This document shows, in pieces, positions 6,219 to 6,407 of a DNA stretch of 6,407 nucleotides. The notes under the pieces are model-generated. The model was not told the DNA's origin, searched no databases, and worked only from the letters and a program-made list of their open reading frames with translations. The stretch comes from Candidatus Altimarinota bacterium. GTDB taxonomy: Bacteria; Patescibacteriota; Gracilibacteria; CAIRYL01. The stretch is from positions 1 through 6,407 of the forward strand of contig JALUEA010000006.1 of NCBI GenBank assembly GCA_027053135.1, given 5' to 3'. Positions within the stretch are counted from its first letter, which is position 1. Each line of letters opens with the position of its first letter. Position numbers and translations under genes: made by a program.

Positions 6219-6407
6219 AAGAAAAAAGTTAAAAAGTATTACTTTGATACAAGTAAAAAGATTGAAATAGATTCTTCTCCCGGTAATATTTTTGTTTTAG
6301 TAGATATAGAAATAAAGAACAGAGGATATTATGATGAAGTTCATGTTAGTTCACTTGAATTTTCTATGAGTGATTTTGAAGGCTATAAATTTGATCCTGA
6401 AATTTAT
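6219..6407 (+). pseudogene. Start-less fragment resembling an Ig-like DUF4352-type domain, partial
   Basis: Plus-strand frame, open from 6201 (after a TAA at 6198-6200) to the end of the window. Its codons look coding: KKYYFDTSKKIEID, then GNIFVLVDIEIKNRG and SSLEFSMSDFEGYKF. The pattern of a beta strand with alternating hydrophobic residues, then a KNRG turn, then an LxFxMxDxEGYxF strand resembles the conserved core of DUF4352-type Ig-like domains of surface lipoproteins. That is a pattern match by eye, not a search. No ATG, GTG or TTG precedes this core in frame, and there is no room for a signal peptide because the glnA start lies immediately to the left on the other strand. The first ATG (6366) falls inside the domain. 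It is therefore most likely a 5'-truncated remnant. An ATT start (6261) or an assembly join are alternatives. Confidence 0.42.

Noticed and set aside
1..6407. CRISPR arrays, insertion sequences, tRNA or rRNA genes, phage genes
   Set aside because: No regularly spaced repeats, transposase motifs, terminal inverted repeats or RNA signatures other than the tmRNA were seen on either strand.

Overview
The window is A/T-rich bacterial DNA carrying three complete housekeeping genes and one structural RNA gene. In order these are nadK (NAD kinase, +), uvrA (excinuclease ABC subunit A, +), ssrA (tmRNA, +) and a type I glutamine synthetase gene (glnA, -). Each edge also carries a likely gene fragment. 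Strong A/T preference at third codon positions, compact spacing, no recognisable Shine-Dalgarno sequence before any of the three start codons, and a glutamine synthetase with unusual ends would fit a small-genome uncultured lineage such as the Candidate Phyla Radiation (Patescibacteria). That placement is inference; nothing in the window fixes the taxon. The standard code explains everything seen: the three proteins are full length, contain no in-frame TGA, and end in TAA, TAG and TAA.

Left edge (1-159): a minus-strand reading frame starts at 109 and runs off the window. It looks like the N-terminus of an exported or membrane-anchored protein and sits behind a promoter-like sequence with a perfect TTGACA. 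A plus-strand promoter-like pair (TTGGGC / TATAAT, 17-base spacer) in the same stretch could drive nadK. Region 160-4082: nadK and uvrA lie head to tail, 83 bases apart, with no terminator between them.

Region 4083-4750: a good extended -10 promoter precedes a complete tmRNA of 496 nt with encoded CCA. The whole canonical fold can be drawn by hand: a tRNA-like domain, PK1, a resume codon, a tag frame, P5, and three serial pseudoknots built almost only from A and U. The tag frame is very long (37 codons), strongly basic, and ends in ALATA rather than the usual LAA. This is the most interesting item in the window. A hairpin flanked by A and T tracts then serves as a shared terminator for ssrA and the converging glnA.

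Right edge (4752-6407): glnA keeps every catalytic glutamate, histidine and arginine of the family, but has about 35-40 extra N-terminal residues and an atypical C-terminal tail. Just upstream of it, on the opposite strand, is a reading frame that resembles part of an Ig-like DUF4352-type domain and has no start codon. It is probably a decapitated gene.

Functionally these are independent core services: NADP supply, nucleotide excision repair, rescue of stalled ribosomes, and nitrogen assimilation. No new multi-gene system is evident; the novelty, if any, lies in the tmRNA tag.
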